Shown: positions 32,358-43,183 of the stretch, in pieces
How the letters are laid out: each line of letters starts with the position of its first letter
Position numbering within the stretch: the stretch's first letter is position 1
NCBI GenBank assembly: GCA_033297075.1
Contig: MU858205.1
Coordinates: 1 to 64,000, forward strand
Direction of reading: 5' to 3'
DNA: 64,000 bases
DNA from: Rhypophila decipiens
Taxonomy: Eukaryota > Ascomycota > Sordariomycetes > Sordariales > Naviculisporaceae
Made by a program: the position numbers and the translations under genes
Notes under the pieces: generated by a model
Databases searched by the model: none
What the model was told of the DNA's origin: nothing
Seen by the model: only the letters and a program-made list of their open reading frames with translations

Positions 32358-32912
32358 ATGCATCTCATGAAGGTTACACCTAGCCTCGCTAGAAGGATGA
32401 CGTTGATTATCGAGTCCCCACGTACGTATACTTGAGCAATCATTATTCGCGCAGATGACTCAAACTTCAACTTCAACGTCATCGCTGCCGCCTAACATCT
32501 AACTTTACCTTGGCCATAATCTCGAATACCGAAACGGTTCATGGCTTGGCGGTCTCCCAGCCTCCCGCACCCTCTGTGACGACCTCCTGAAAACACACCA
32601 TCTTCAACCACCCTGGCACACGGACATCATCCAAACCGACGATCTCGACACAAAAACGAACCTGAGATTTTCAAAGGCAGACTTGATTGATAACCGCCGC
32701 TCAATCGACGTCCTCATTGAGAGAGGGCTCTTGGCGGCATGCCCCACCTTGTGGAACCATTCAGCCTTGTAAGAGAAGTCCTATTCCTACTAACCGAATC
32801 ACATGCGCGAAACTAGCCACTACCACGTCGTCCACGTCAACGAGAGAGTTCAGTTATCATGTTCCTGGATGCGACGTGGTCAGTTGTATGGGACGCCTGC
32901 TCTTTCCATGTG
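32358..32912 (+). pseudogene. Decayed multi-exon gene remnant
   Basis: A frame open at 32503-32772 without an ATG reads like a structured protein (LEYRNGSWLGGLPASRTLCD, NLRFSKADLIDNRRSIDVLI). It runs into a good intron at 32769-32816 (donor GTAAGA, branch TACTAAC, acceptor CTAG), after which HYHVVHVNERVQL continues for about 32 codons to a stop. Upstream, MHLMKVTPSLARRM (from 32358) and DDSNFNFNVIAA look like further pieces, but they cannot be joined without stops. No family recognised. Probably a degraded gene, though an undetected exon structure is possible. Confidence 0.35.
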
Positions 32913-33825
32913 AACTTGATCCATGGTATAGCTATGAGGACATCCAGAAAACTTCTTACCGGCTTGCAGGCGCACGAGAGACAGAGGGGGAAAAGCCTGC
33001 GAGAGTGGCTCACAGGACGCTCATCGAGTTACCTTGGAAGCTGGAGGATGGAACGACACGCCTGTGAATTGAATTCAAAACAATACGAGGGGCATCAGAG
33101 AGTAAGGAATGAGGTGTCGTCTTTCCGAGCCTTCATTTCTAGATGCAGTGTGCTATCCTAATACAAACTCCCAATCTTTTCCACCAGACCTCTTCCCAAA
33201 GTTCACCAGAGACCCCCAGACCATCAGTGATACTCAAGACAATCACCAGCCTTTTCACTCAGATTCATCTTCTTCGGCCCGTCAACACCGCACTTCTTCA
33301 AACAGAAGCTCTTCAACTGCGGCTGAAAAGCCTCATATACCTTCTTAATATCCTTGACGTCCTTCTTAAAGTGATTCTAATCTCCCACAGAAAACAAAGC
33401 GCCCATATTCATCCCACTCGAGCCGGCACAAGTCAAGAGGCTATTGATCCATCTGTTATTTGCCTTCTTCTGCGGCCTGTGCCTTTTATAAATGGCAACG
33501 CATGACTTGCGCGTGGGGTGAAAAGCACAGAAGGCTAGATCCATACAATTATCTCTGGGACAGGCTGCCCCGTAAGGGAGGATCAAGTTCGGGTCGACGG
33601 CGTGGCCGATTTGGTAGTCTGAGATGTCCTTTGCTGGCGTGAGGCCTACTGACTTGCCACGGCGAGCGGTGGATTGGATGTTGAGGGCTGTTCTCTTCTC
33701 GCTGAGTAAGCCTATGGGAACCGCGGTGGAAGAGATACATGAGATGAGGTGTTTAACGTCCGGGAGGGAAGAGGGAGAAACGACGACCCGACTCCCCTTT
33801 AGGTAGGTTGCATTAGAGTTAGTCA

Positions 33826-34330
33826 TCAGACCGGAGGCGGCATCCTTGGGAGGTGAGGGGCCTTCTTGACTGATTTTGGGATAGTAATTTTGGACAAAAT
33901 GACATGCGTCTCGTCCAGTTCTGTGTATCCGACACAGGAAGCCATGGGATCGCAGTTCGGGCGGGCGTTATGGTCGTATGCGAATGGTTTGTAGCCCATC
34001 GGACAGGCGCAGGATCTGTAGTCGTACTGCTTGTTGTGAAAGTAAGGGGTTTGACTGTTGGAGTAACACTGTCTGCCGATTTGATGATGGTTATCCCGCT
34101 GGATAGGCCAAACAGCTCGTTCTTGTTACATCCGATGGCCAGATAGCCCAGATTCGCGCACATCTCAACCTCGAGGACGAACAGGGATTGCACATGGGCA
34201 GGCAGAGCTTCTTGTTGCCCAGCTCGTTGACGTAAGGGCATTGGACTTTCGTCCCGCCACGGTGTTCTGTCTTACTCATAGCGAGCCTAGCAAAGGCTGG
34301 CAGGAGGAGAACTTTTGGCGACGGCTTCAT
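33826..34330 (-). pseudogene. Frame-disrupted Cys-rich, possibly secreted protein
   Basis: ATG 34330 starts a signal-like sequence (MKPSPKVLLLPAFARLAMS) followed by a Cys-rich stretch (VQCPYVNELGNKKLCLPMCN), which hits a stop near 34091. In another frame, 33826-34125 is open for 99 codons with ordinary, Cys-rich coding character (GRQCYSNSQTPYF, YRSCACPMGYKPFAY, NCDPMASCVGYTELDETH). The two halves overlap and no plausible intron reconciles them, so a frameshift is the likeliest explanation. The cysteine pattern recalls small secreted or EGF-like fungal proteins, but no family is identified. Confidence 0.4.
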
Positions 34331-35394
34331 CTTGGTGGGTTTTGTGTGTGGAAAGACAGGCTCTGATTTCAAGTGGGGCTTGGAGGAAATGGTAGCGTTA
34401 TTATAATATCCATGAGGAGTACTCGGAGCGGGATGCTGACGAGAGAAGGCGATTGTGTAACTTCCTTCCTGAGAATCCATCAAGGATTCAAGTCAGGGTA
34501 AGGCTTGACGCGGATATTAGTTAAAGCTGAAAATGACGCCTCTCACTGGTCCTGATGTTCCCAAAACAGTCACTAAATCTCGACCTCGGACGTTTCACCC
34601 CGTGAATTGAAGCAATCTACTGAGGGTATAAAATACCTTAACCTGCAGGTCGTGGCTCTGGTACACGATGCAAGAGCCCAACTCATGCACCCGAGCAATC
34701 TCGCGTGAGCATACCGAAAGACTCGAATACAAATGGAGGCGTGTATGCTTGCGAAAGGGGTAATCATCACGACAGAAAGTGATTAACAGCGAGTAAGATC
34801 TCGGTGGCCGCTTGCACGCAAAAGTCAAGAATCGCAGGTTCGCGTCTAGACAAGAAGTCAAGAACCTGAAGGGCTGGACCTGGCATATGGTTTGCAACGA
34901 GAAATGGGTAGATAGAGTCAGATTAGCAGAATCGAGTCCATCAAAGCACGTCAAAACTACGATCGAGTCGCAACAAGCAAAGTTAAATGTCAAGGCAATC
35001 CAAGTCGAAGAGTTCACAAGCACAATGCAGGTCATCAGAGTCAGATCAGTTGGCGGCAAACAACTCAATTAAAGAAATCTGCCAAAGGTTTATATGTAGG
35101 CAAGGCGCATCTCAGACTGTACAAGCAAACCTCTAATCTCCATTTACTCGGAGATGATCTAATACCGTTTCCCAAAAGCCAAACCAAAACGCCATAAATG
35201 AAATCAAAATGCAAATACCCAGAAACTCCCAAAATGTCAAAACTCCAGAAGAAAATTCCCAATGCCCAACATGGCGTACCCAAACATGATGAATGATATA
35301 CAATGTGTCAACAACCCGATCCTTTCCCTTGCTCCTCCAGGCTCGACCATAATACAATCTCTATATAGCCCGCTCATCCCCGGCACTCGAGAAA
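34331..35394. other. Intergenic DNA between remnants and the 35551 gene
   Basis: No supported gene. A-rich degenerate repeats occur at 35160-35260, near the shared 3' element. Confidence 0.45.
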
Positions 35395-35450
35395 AAACCC
35401 CGCCAGCTTTAGCTGTAGCGTGGGAAAAAGAGGCCTCTTGAGCTTTCTCC
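35395..35450 (-). promoter_or_regulatory. Conserved 3' element shared with the paralogue at 29959
   Basis: CCAGCTTTAGCTGTAG at 35403-35418 inside a block closely matching 29590-29640, about 130 nt past the stop codon at 35551. Conservation outside the coding region suggests recent duplication or a selected RNA or termination signal. Confidence 0.5.
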
Positions 35451-35550
35451 TCCAAACCCATTCAGGAAATCCCATCTTCATCCTCCACTCTTCCCCGTCT
35501 TTATCGTCCCCAAGATGTGTGTTGAGAATGATGACTGATCTGACTTGCAC

Positions 35551-38293
35551 TCACTCGTCATCATCGTCCATGTCCGCCCAGTTGGTCTGGCCTGGGTAAT
35601 AAGCTGTATCATCCAGCCAGCAAGTCTCACCCTCTGGAGTTGTAAAGGTAAGTTCAGGCACTGGCAGCCCATTGGACAGCTTCACAGAACCAAAGACCCG
35701 TGAGAGCACCAAGTCTCGGCTCGGCAGAGACACCCATGTATTTGGGCGGTTTTGGCATTGAACCTCGCCGCCAGAGGCAAAATAGTCCTCCCACTGCCGC
35801 TTTCCGGTCAAGAAAATCTTTCCGTCTTCATCAACACAGCTGTGAAGAGCCCAGCCGGGGTTGAGGTGCCCAGTGAGGGGGAGAGGAGGGCAGTCTTCGG
35901 AGAAATTCTCCCCATCTCCAAAGAGGCCGTCATCGTCATTGTCATTCTCATCGGACTCATACACCTGGACTTGTCCAAGGCCAGTCTCAGATGCAGCGAG
36001 GACCTCGGAGGAAACGAGGTCGGTGCAGGAAGTGAGGTCCTGTTGCGACTCCTGGACTGGCTCCTCATCGCCATCATCATCCGCCCGGTTGGTCTGGTCA
36101 GGGTAGTAAGCCAGATCCTCGAGCCAGCCAATTTCACCTTCCGGTGTAGTGATGGTGAGCTCTGGCACGGTTTGGCCAGAGGGAAGGATTTGTTGCTTGC
36201 CGAAATTTAGCAAATCCGAGGGACTCTCCATTACGACCCATGAGGTCTTTGTGCTGAGTCGGAGTCCGTTGGTTGAGTGGTACCAGTTTTGGTAGTCCCG
36301 AATGACATAGACCTGTCCGTGCACATCTATGCTGCTGTGGCCTTTCCAGGAAGGATTCTCGGCCCCTGTGAGCGGGAGAGGATTGAAAGTCTCGCCCTCG
36401 TCATCCTCGCTATTTTCAAAGAGGGTCTCATCATCGGATCCATAGGCCGGCTTCCCAAGGCTCATGTGTGGGATGTCCTCGTCAGGGCTCTCCTGGATGG
36501 CGGTAACGTTGGAAGAGACGTCGTGATCGGTGTTCTCGGCTGCTTCTTCCTCCTCAGACTCCTCCTCAATTGTGTAGAGGTCCCTGGGGGCGCCGGGGAT
36601 GGTGGCTGGACTTGGGAATACAGAGACTCCAGCAAGATCCCCCGTGGTAGCAAGGTCCTCTTGGGCCTCCTCGGCCAGCTCATCATCATCATCGTCCAAG
36701 TCGGCCCAGCTAACCTGGCCTGGATAATATGCCAAGTCTTCAGGCCAGCTAACCTCTCCCTCTGGAGAAGTCACGATGGGTTCTGGCACTAGTTGGCCAG
36801 AGGGCAAGATTTGACGTTTGCCCCTGTTAAGCAAGCTGGATGGAGAGTCCATGGTAGCCCAGGACGAAGCCTTCCTTTGGCACTTATATCCCTGGGCAAT
36901 GAACCGCTCATCATCGTAATCTCGGAGCAAGAGAATGTGGCCGTTCTCGTCGATCCAGCTGTGCTGGGCCCAGTCAGGATGATGAGCACCCGTGTGGATT
37001 AAAGGGTGCTGGCGAGCCTCGCCGGTATCGGGATCAAGACCGACGTTCCAGTATTCCTCAAAGGTGAAGAGGCCTGGTTTCATGTAGACAGGGGTCGCAC
37101 CCGTCTGTGTCACCCATTCAAGAAGATCCTCGATCTCGGCGTCTGTAAGGAGCTTGTACCGATTCTCTTTGCGCCAGTAGCGGCGCCCGGTGTTTGAGAT
37201 AGCATAAGCTGCCTCAAATCCGTCGCGCTCGAACTCGACGACTATCTCCCAATCCTCGGAGAACTCCGCAATCTCTGTGTCTTGCTCGGGGCAGAGCTCA
37301 TCGGTCTCACTGGTGGAATCTTCGGCTGGCTGATCTTCCTGTTGGTCCTCATCCTCTGGATCCGAGAGCAAGGCAGAGCTCTCATAATTGTCGCGGACAT
37401 TATTGGCAATGGAGTTATATTCGTTATCAGGGAGTGGAATTTCCGCCAAAACGGTGGCCGTCAATTGTCGGACAACGTCGAAAGGCAGAGGACAGAAGTC
37501 TTCGTCGTCTGACTCAGAGTCAGAGTCCGGAGGAGTGGGCGTATTGGAACGAGAATAAACAGAGGACCCATGACTGAAGATGGAACCTGGATCAGTGCAG
37601 TAATTGCTAATACAAAATTCGTTAGCCTGTTATTCATCAAGAAAGAAAGGAGTTGAGAGAAAGATTGAAATACCTTGATCCTGAAGAACGCCGAGTTGAG
37701 AGCTCTGGTTCTGTTGAAGGTTCGACCTCGGGGTGTCCATCCTCATCAAAGGCAGAAAAGCTGTGAGAATAAGCTGTTAGTCTTGTGTTGTCATTGGAAT
37801 CAAGTGAGGAAACATACCAGAAAGACCAGTCGATGCTGTTGTCAAAGAAGGATTCTTCTTCTTCTTCAAGTTCTTCTTCCTCGACGATTTTTGCAAGCTG
37901 GAGGTCGGGAAGGGCGAAACGTTGGAATGGATCAGGCCTTTCGACGGTGATGTTGGGCATGGCCTCGAGGAAGAGCAAATATGAATCGGCATCGAAAGAG
38001 GCTTCTTCAGTGGCGTCGGTTATGGTGGTGTTGTATTCATCTGCTCCTTCGTCGATGGAGGTTCCAACCGGAGATGCAGCCAACTAGGCCGCAATCTCGC
38101 AGAGGACCTGCAAAGAAGCAAGGAGGAGAATCAGGAAGAGAAGACCGAAGACCAGGCAAGGACCAGTGAGGCGAAGGATGTTGACCGTGAGGGCAAGGAA
38201 CCAGAAGAGGAAGGCGAAGAAGTCGAGAGAATTGCTGAGGGTAGGAGCACGTGGCTCAGTGGCGAGAACACGAACACTCTGTGTCGAAGACAT
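35551..38293 (-). CDS. X/Y-family membrane-leader protein with in-frame UAG and three Y modules (871 aa + UAG)
   Basis: Exons 38293-37818, 37760-37674 and 37606-35551. Introns of 57 and 67 nt have donors GTATGT and GTATTT, branches GACTAAC and GGCTAAC, and acceptors ACAG and TTAG; frames agree throughout. ATG 38293 opens a 69-residue leader with two hydrophobic segments (FFAFLFWFLALTV; LVFGLLFLILLLASL) ending LCEIAA-UAG (38086-38084). The frame continues for 802 codons. Module X occupies codons about 306-371 (WEIVVEFERDG, AISNTGRRYWRK). Three Y modules lie at about 388-489, 596-697 and 761-866, separated by acidic linkers. The protein ends WADMDDDDE. The second intron matches the intron of the 29959 gene in phase and flanking residues (ESDDEDFCPLPFDV). 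The first downstream ATG is at codon 112. Function unknown. A membrane-anchored acidic scaffold is an inference. Confidence 0.7.
35572..35889 (-). repeat. Module Y, third copy
   Basis: PLPLTGHLNPGW, HSCVDEDGKIF, NTWVSLPS, LPVPELTFTTPEGE, AYYPGQTNWAD. The most complete copy; followed by the acidic C-terminus. Confidence 0.8.
36079..36384 (-). repeat. Module Y, second copy
   Basis: PLPLTGAENPSW, HSSIDVHGQVY, TSWVVMESPSDLLN, TVPELTITTPEGE, LAYYPDQTNRAD. Shares FGKQQILPSGQ-type sequence with the first copy, so these two are closest. Confidence 0.8.
36703..37008 (-). repeat. Module Y, first copy
   Basis: HPLIHTGAHHPDW, HSWIDENGHIL, SSWATMDSPSSLLN, LVPEPIVTSPEGE, LAYYPGQVSWAD. Lies just after module X. 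Confidence 0.8.
38084..38086 (-). other. In-frame UAG after membrane leader (codon 70)
   Basis: UAG followed by UUG. No canonical donor (GTATGT, GTAAGT or GTGAGT) occurs in the leader that would let an intron remove it. Confidence 0.8.
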
Positions 38294-38685
38294 GGTGAAG
38301 GTGTTGGATTGTTAAGACGAGAGTCGAATAGTGTGTCGAGACTCGAAAGGTATGTCGGAAGACAAGGGTGGATAGGCGACTGTTAAGATGTCGAGATAGT
38401 TGAATAGAGGTGAAGATCTAAGAAGATCGAGATGGTGGGGGATCAATAAGATCGTAAAGTTAAAGAGCTGCAGAGCTGCGAGGTAAGATGCAGATGCAGA
38501 GGAAGATGGTAATTGGTAAAGATGGATGAAGGTAATTGCTTTGATGGCTTAAGATGATGAGGATCACTAAGGATCAAGCAAAAAGTTCGGATGCGTCTTG
38601 ACGAGAATTCGTGAGAGCGATGCGGAATCAGGAAGGAAGGAGAGTTGGACTGGCGGGGGACCAATTCTTTTTTAGACGGTCGGGA

Positions 38686-38698
38686 CAGGTCCGTGCAC
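38686..38698. promoter_or_regulatory. CAGGTCCGTGCAC element, second copy
   Basis: Exact match to 31968-31980, in the upstream region of the second leader/UAG paralogue. Confidence 0.5.
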
Positions 38699-38806
38699 CC
38701 CGAAAGTGGCTGCCTGTTGTCGGAGGGATGCGTCACCCGCACCGGCCGATGACACTAACGACGGAAAAGAGTCACGGGTGGTCGGTGTGGGTCAGCTAGG
38801 GGCGGC

Positions 38807-38995
38807 TTCCGGTGGTGTCAGCCACGGGTGTGGCCCGTGTCTGCTCGGCTAGTGGTGGTCATCTGGATTTCCGGTGGCGTCCGCGGGGTGATTAGTCACA
38901 GGTCGGCCGGTTGTCGTTGGCATTCCGGTGGTGTCGGCCGGCTGTCGGTGGACATTCCCGTGCTGTCGGCGGGGTAATGAGTCACAGTCTCGGTC
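38807..38995 (+). repeat. Degenerate GC-rich direct repeats
   Basis: TTCCGGTGGTGTC-like units at 38807, 38869, 38923 and 38954. GGGGTRATKAGTCACAG occurs at 38885 and 38971. Spacing is irregular, so this is a decaying minisatellite and not a precise array. Confidence 0.55.
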
Positions 38996-41591
38996 AGTTA
39001 GTAGTGGCCTGAGGATCACGACCGGCTTGGCACGGTGTTGACAATGGAGGGGCGGCCGAAGATCGTCTCGTTTCACGTCTCGGTATTTGTAAGCATACAC
39101 GAGGACCTGCCAACAGGCATACTGGAATTTCCAGTGTTCCTTGTAGCGTATTTGCTACGTTCACCATCTACATACTGTTCCCCCGTGGCTCAGATGTTCC
39201 CCCTCTTTCAGTAGACAAGATGCCCTTCCTCGACTGGCGTTTGGGAAAAGGTACTGTCTGTAATCCTCGAGACGGTTCTTAGACCGTCGTCATTGTAACC
39301 CACCTTTCGTATCCTCGTCTTGACGGCCCCTGCTGTCCTCGGGCATCTATTTTTTGTTTGCCGCCACTCACGAGTACTGAGTCTCAAGGTCGCTGAGATT
39401 CTGTCACCCGTTACTAAGGAGAGGATGGCTGAAGATAACTAATGCATGTGTCTCACCTTCGAAACGGTGGTTCTCACATTGCGATCTCCAACACTTCACG
39501 CTACAATGTTCCGTTTTCCATTGAGCAGCAGACCTTATTGAGTCGTTCGGGACTTCGGAGAAGACCCGGACTCCATCACCAACCAGACTCGACAAGCCAA
39601 CCACCATGCCCGAAACTCCCTCACCGTTGAAAATAAAGTGCGGCACCTCCTCTGATAGCTGTGCCGCTGCTCAACGAATTTTGAATTCTCGTTAAAGCAA
39701 GCACAGAACCAGGCTGACAGCGGAGTTGCGGTTATCTGTCACTATAGTCTCAACCAGCACACAACTAGAACGTTGGAAGACGGAATCTCGAGGTAGTTAT
39801 CCGACGGATAAAGTGGAAAGATACAATATTTGGTTTCTCGAGGGGTATAATCAATAGGTGTATGCTGCTCGTCAATGCTGTAAGTGCCAAGGCTGCGCAA
39901 GGCTACGTTTGTACTACTCCACTCTGAAATCTGTAGGATAGGAATCAAGGCCGACGGAGAAACGATTTCGCGCGACTCTGATTGTGAGAGAAGGACGCGA
40001 AAGGGGGTAATTGCTCATTAGCAATTTGATGTTGGGTTTTCGGGGTTAAGAGATCCGGTTTTCAGCCATTATGCCAAGGACAATAATTTTCTGATCATGT
40101 TGAGCCGCAAGCCGCTCCTCGCCAGTTGTTTCCCGGTTTCCCTAAATGAGTTAATGTGTTACGTATTGTAGGGACAGTGCACACGGCTTGGAAGAATTGA
40201 TGGGCGATCAGCATTACACGATGTCCTGCATTTTAGCCGGCTACCGAGGAGGAAAATCTGGGGTTGGTGGTGGTGCTGGAAGGTCTTGAATTTGATTCAA
40301 TCTCGGGGCGAAGGAAATCAAAAAACGCTCATTAGCATATGGTGCTGTGGATTCGGTTCGTAGGGCATAATGAAGCTGTCCTCTGGTTGGCACAATCTTA
40401 TGACTGGTTTAGCTTATATCGCCGCATCCTCGGGTTCGAAGCTTTCAACCGGTCACGTATTGCATCCACACTTGGCACGCGGATTTGACTCTTCTATGAA
40501 GCCGCAGAATGGAGATCATCTGAATTTCTCAAATAATCACCAAGCCGGTTGTTGCCATCCCCAGAGGGGGAGCTCCGGCTATTCTGTCCACGCCTCCTGC
40601 GGCTGGCACAGCCTTTCTAGGATCCATCCATCCGAGATAAGTAACAGGGGGTAGCAACTAGGTATTAATTCTTTGCCCGCCGGGAAAATCCATGGATACT
40701 ACCGACAGGCCATGCAACGTTTTCTTCGAACGAGACTCACTATGCGAATTCAGACTTTGCTGCTCCGACGCCAACTGAAAGGTCTGCATCTTAACAGCTG
40801 GTAATCGTGCACGGTGTAATTGGTTTGATGCCGGGTTCAGAACCGAAACCGAAACGAGGCATTGAATGGGTCCGGCAATTACGGTTGGATTGGTGCGGCA
40901 GTAGAAGCGTGGAGAAAGCAAAATACCACGTACCCCAGAACTTGGTCAGTCTTGGCAGCATTCCCGGTAGCTGGGCCCCGTTAATCAAGTCGTCCTATAC
41001 AACCCTCAAGCTTTCCCGGTTGTGACCCGGTCGAGGTAGGATTGATTCCTGTCCCACTACAAACTTCCACCAGTTATGCATTTCAATCAACAAGAAACAG
41101 ACGGCTAGTTCGGCACCCCACACATGTGACGACTTTATCCTGCAGAGAGCATTCGAAGAAGGAGTATATTGCCCAAGATGGCCTTGATCGGGGGACCAAG
41201 CCCGGGGATATGATCTTGATATTGGTGGAAATTGATGACAAATGCTGTACCTTGCGACGTCTTTCAAGGTCTTCCTCATCGAGAGAGTTGTTGTGGCTTT
41301 TACCCTTCGGTCTTCTGACCCGGATTGCGGGGACCCCAGAACATTTTGAATTAGCCTGAATCGTCCATCGCCTTTGATGATATATCGCATCTCAACTCAC
41401 GCCCGTGATCCACCATCATGATACTACTACGACATGATGGTGTGACTAGGGGAGTGGGCCAAATGTTGCAACCGACATGATTCTAGTACAAGACAAGCAA
41501 GATCTCTACTGCGTCGAGGACGCCAAGGCCATGGTGCCATGCCATGCCCAGATTTTGGCCTCGTCATCGTCGCCAACAAGCTCCGAGATGA

Positions 41592-42527
<936 letters not shown>

Positions 42528-43183
42528 GGAGATGTAGAAGATCGGGTCTTTCTGTGAGTAGAGGAACGCAGATAGGGCAGTCGTTATGGGATTGGGAACA
42601 GGGGCTGGGATGGGGAGGTTTCCACCAGGGATATGTCACCATTCGTTCTTTGTCGCTTTCTTCTTCTTCTGTACATACAATATTCTTGGCTTAAAAAACA
42701 AAATTTCCCGTCTTTTGTATTTCAATGACATTCCTTCAAGGCAAACCCATAACACCATTAAACGTACGAAGTGATGCGCCGAAGCAAGCGAACTGATGCA
42801 CTGAAATATGATGAAATAGGTGGTGAATATTTACTTGTCACGGCTTTATTCTGAGAGTACAAGGCATATTTGCAAGCCATTACACAGGTATTCACACACA
42901 ATTACAGGCATTTATTCATCAATCTCTAGGCCTAGTGTAAGATAACGCGCCTGTCTCTTCGGGCCTTCATTCAGACCCTTCGCCGAAAACCATCACACGC
43001 CTATGAGCAAACAACTAGACGTCCCCAAGCATATCTAACCACGCCTCTCTCTCGTCATATGTAGGCCTTGCCCAAGAACATTCCACGCCTATAATCCACA
43101 ACTCGAACACTCCCAGCAACATTTACCACGCCTCTCTTCCATCACATGAACGACGCCTTGCAAAACCAGACAACATGTCCTGC
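42528..43183. other. Convergent intergenic region
   Basis: Between the 3' ends of the xylanase (plus) and the acidic protein gene (minus). The C/A-rich stretch 42900-43180 has loosely repeated ACGCCTNT and CTAGGCCT-like words but no gene. Confidence 0.45.

Noticed and set aside
38084..38293. The UAG codons removed by introns ending exactly at TAG
   Set aside because: TAG can serve as a splice acceptor, but none of the leaders contains a good donor (no GTATGT, GTAAGT or GTGAGT), and the leader peptides are conserved right up to the stop, which fits coding and not intron sequence.
35551..38293. Module Y as a true WW domain
   Set aside because: Spacing of the two aromatic positions and the conserved PELTxTTPEGE half do not fit WW domains; kept only as a loose structural guess.
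38849..39100. 83-codon frame over the GC-rich direct repeats
   Set aside because: Arises from the repeats themselves; no start context or conservation.
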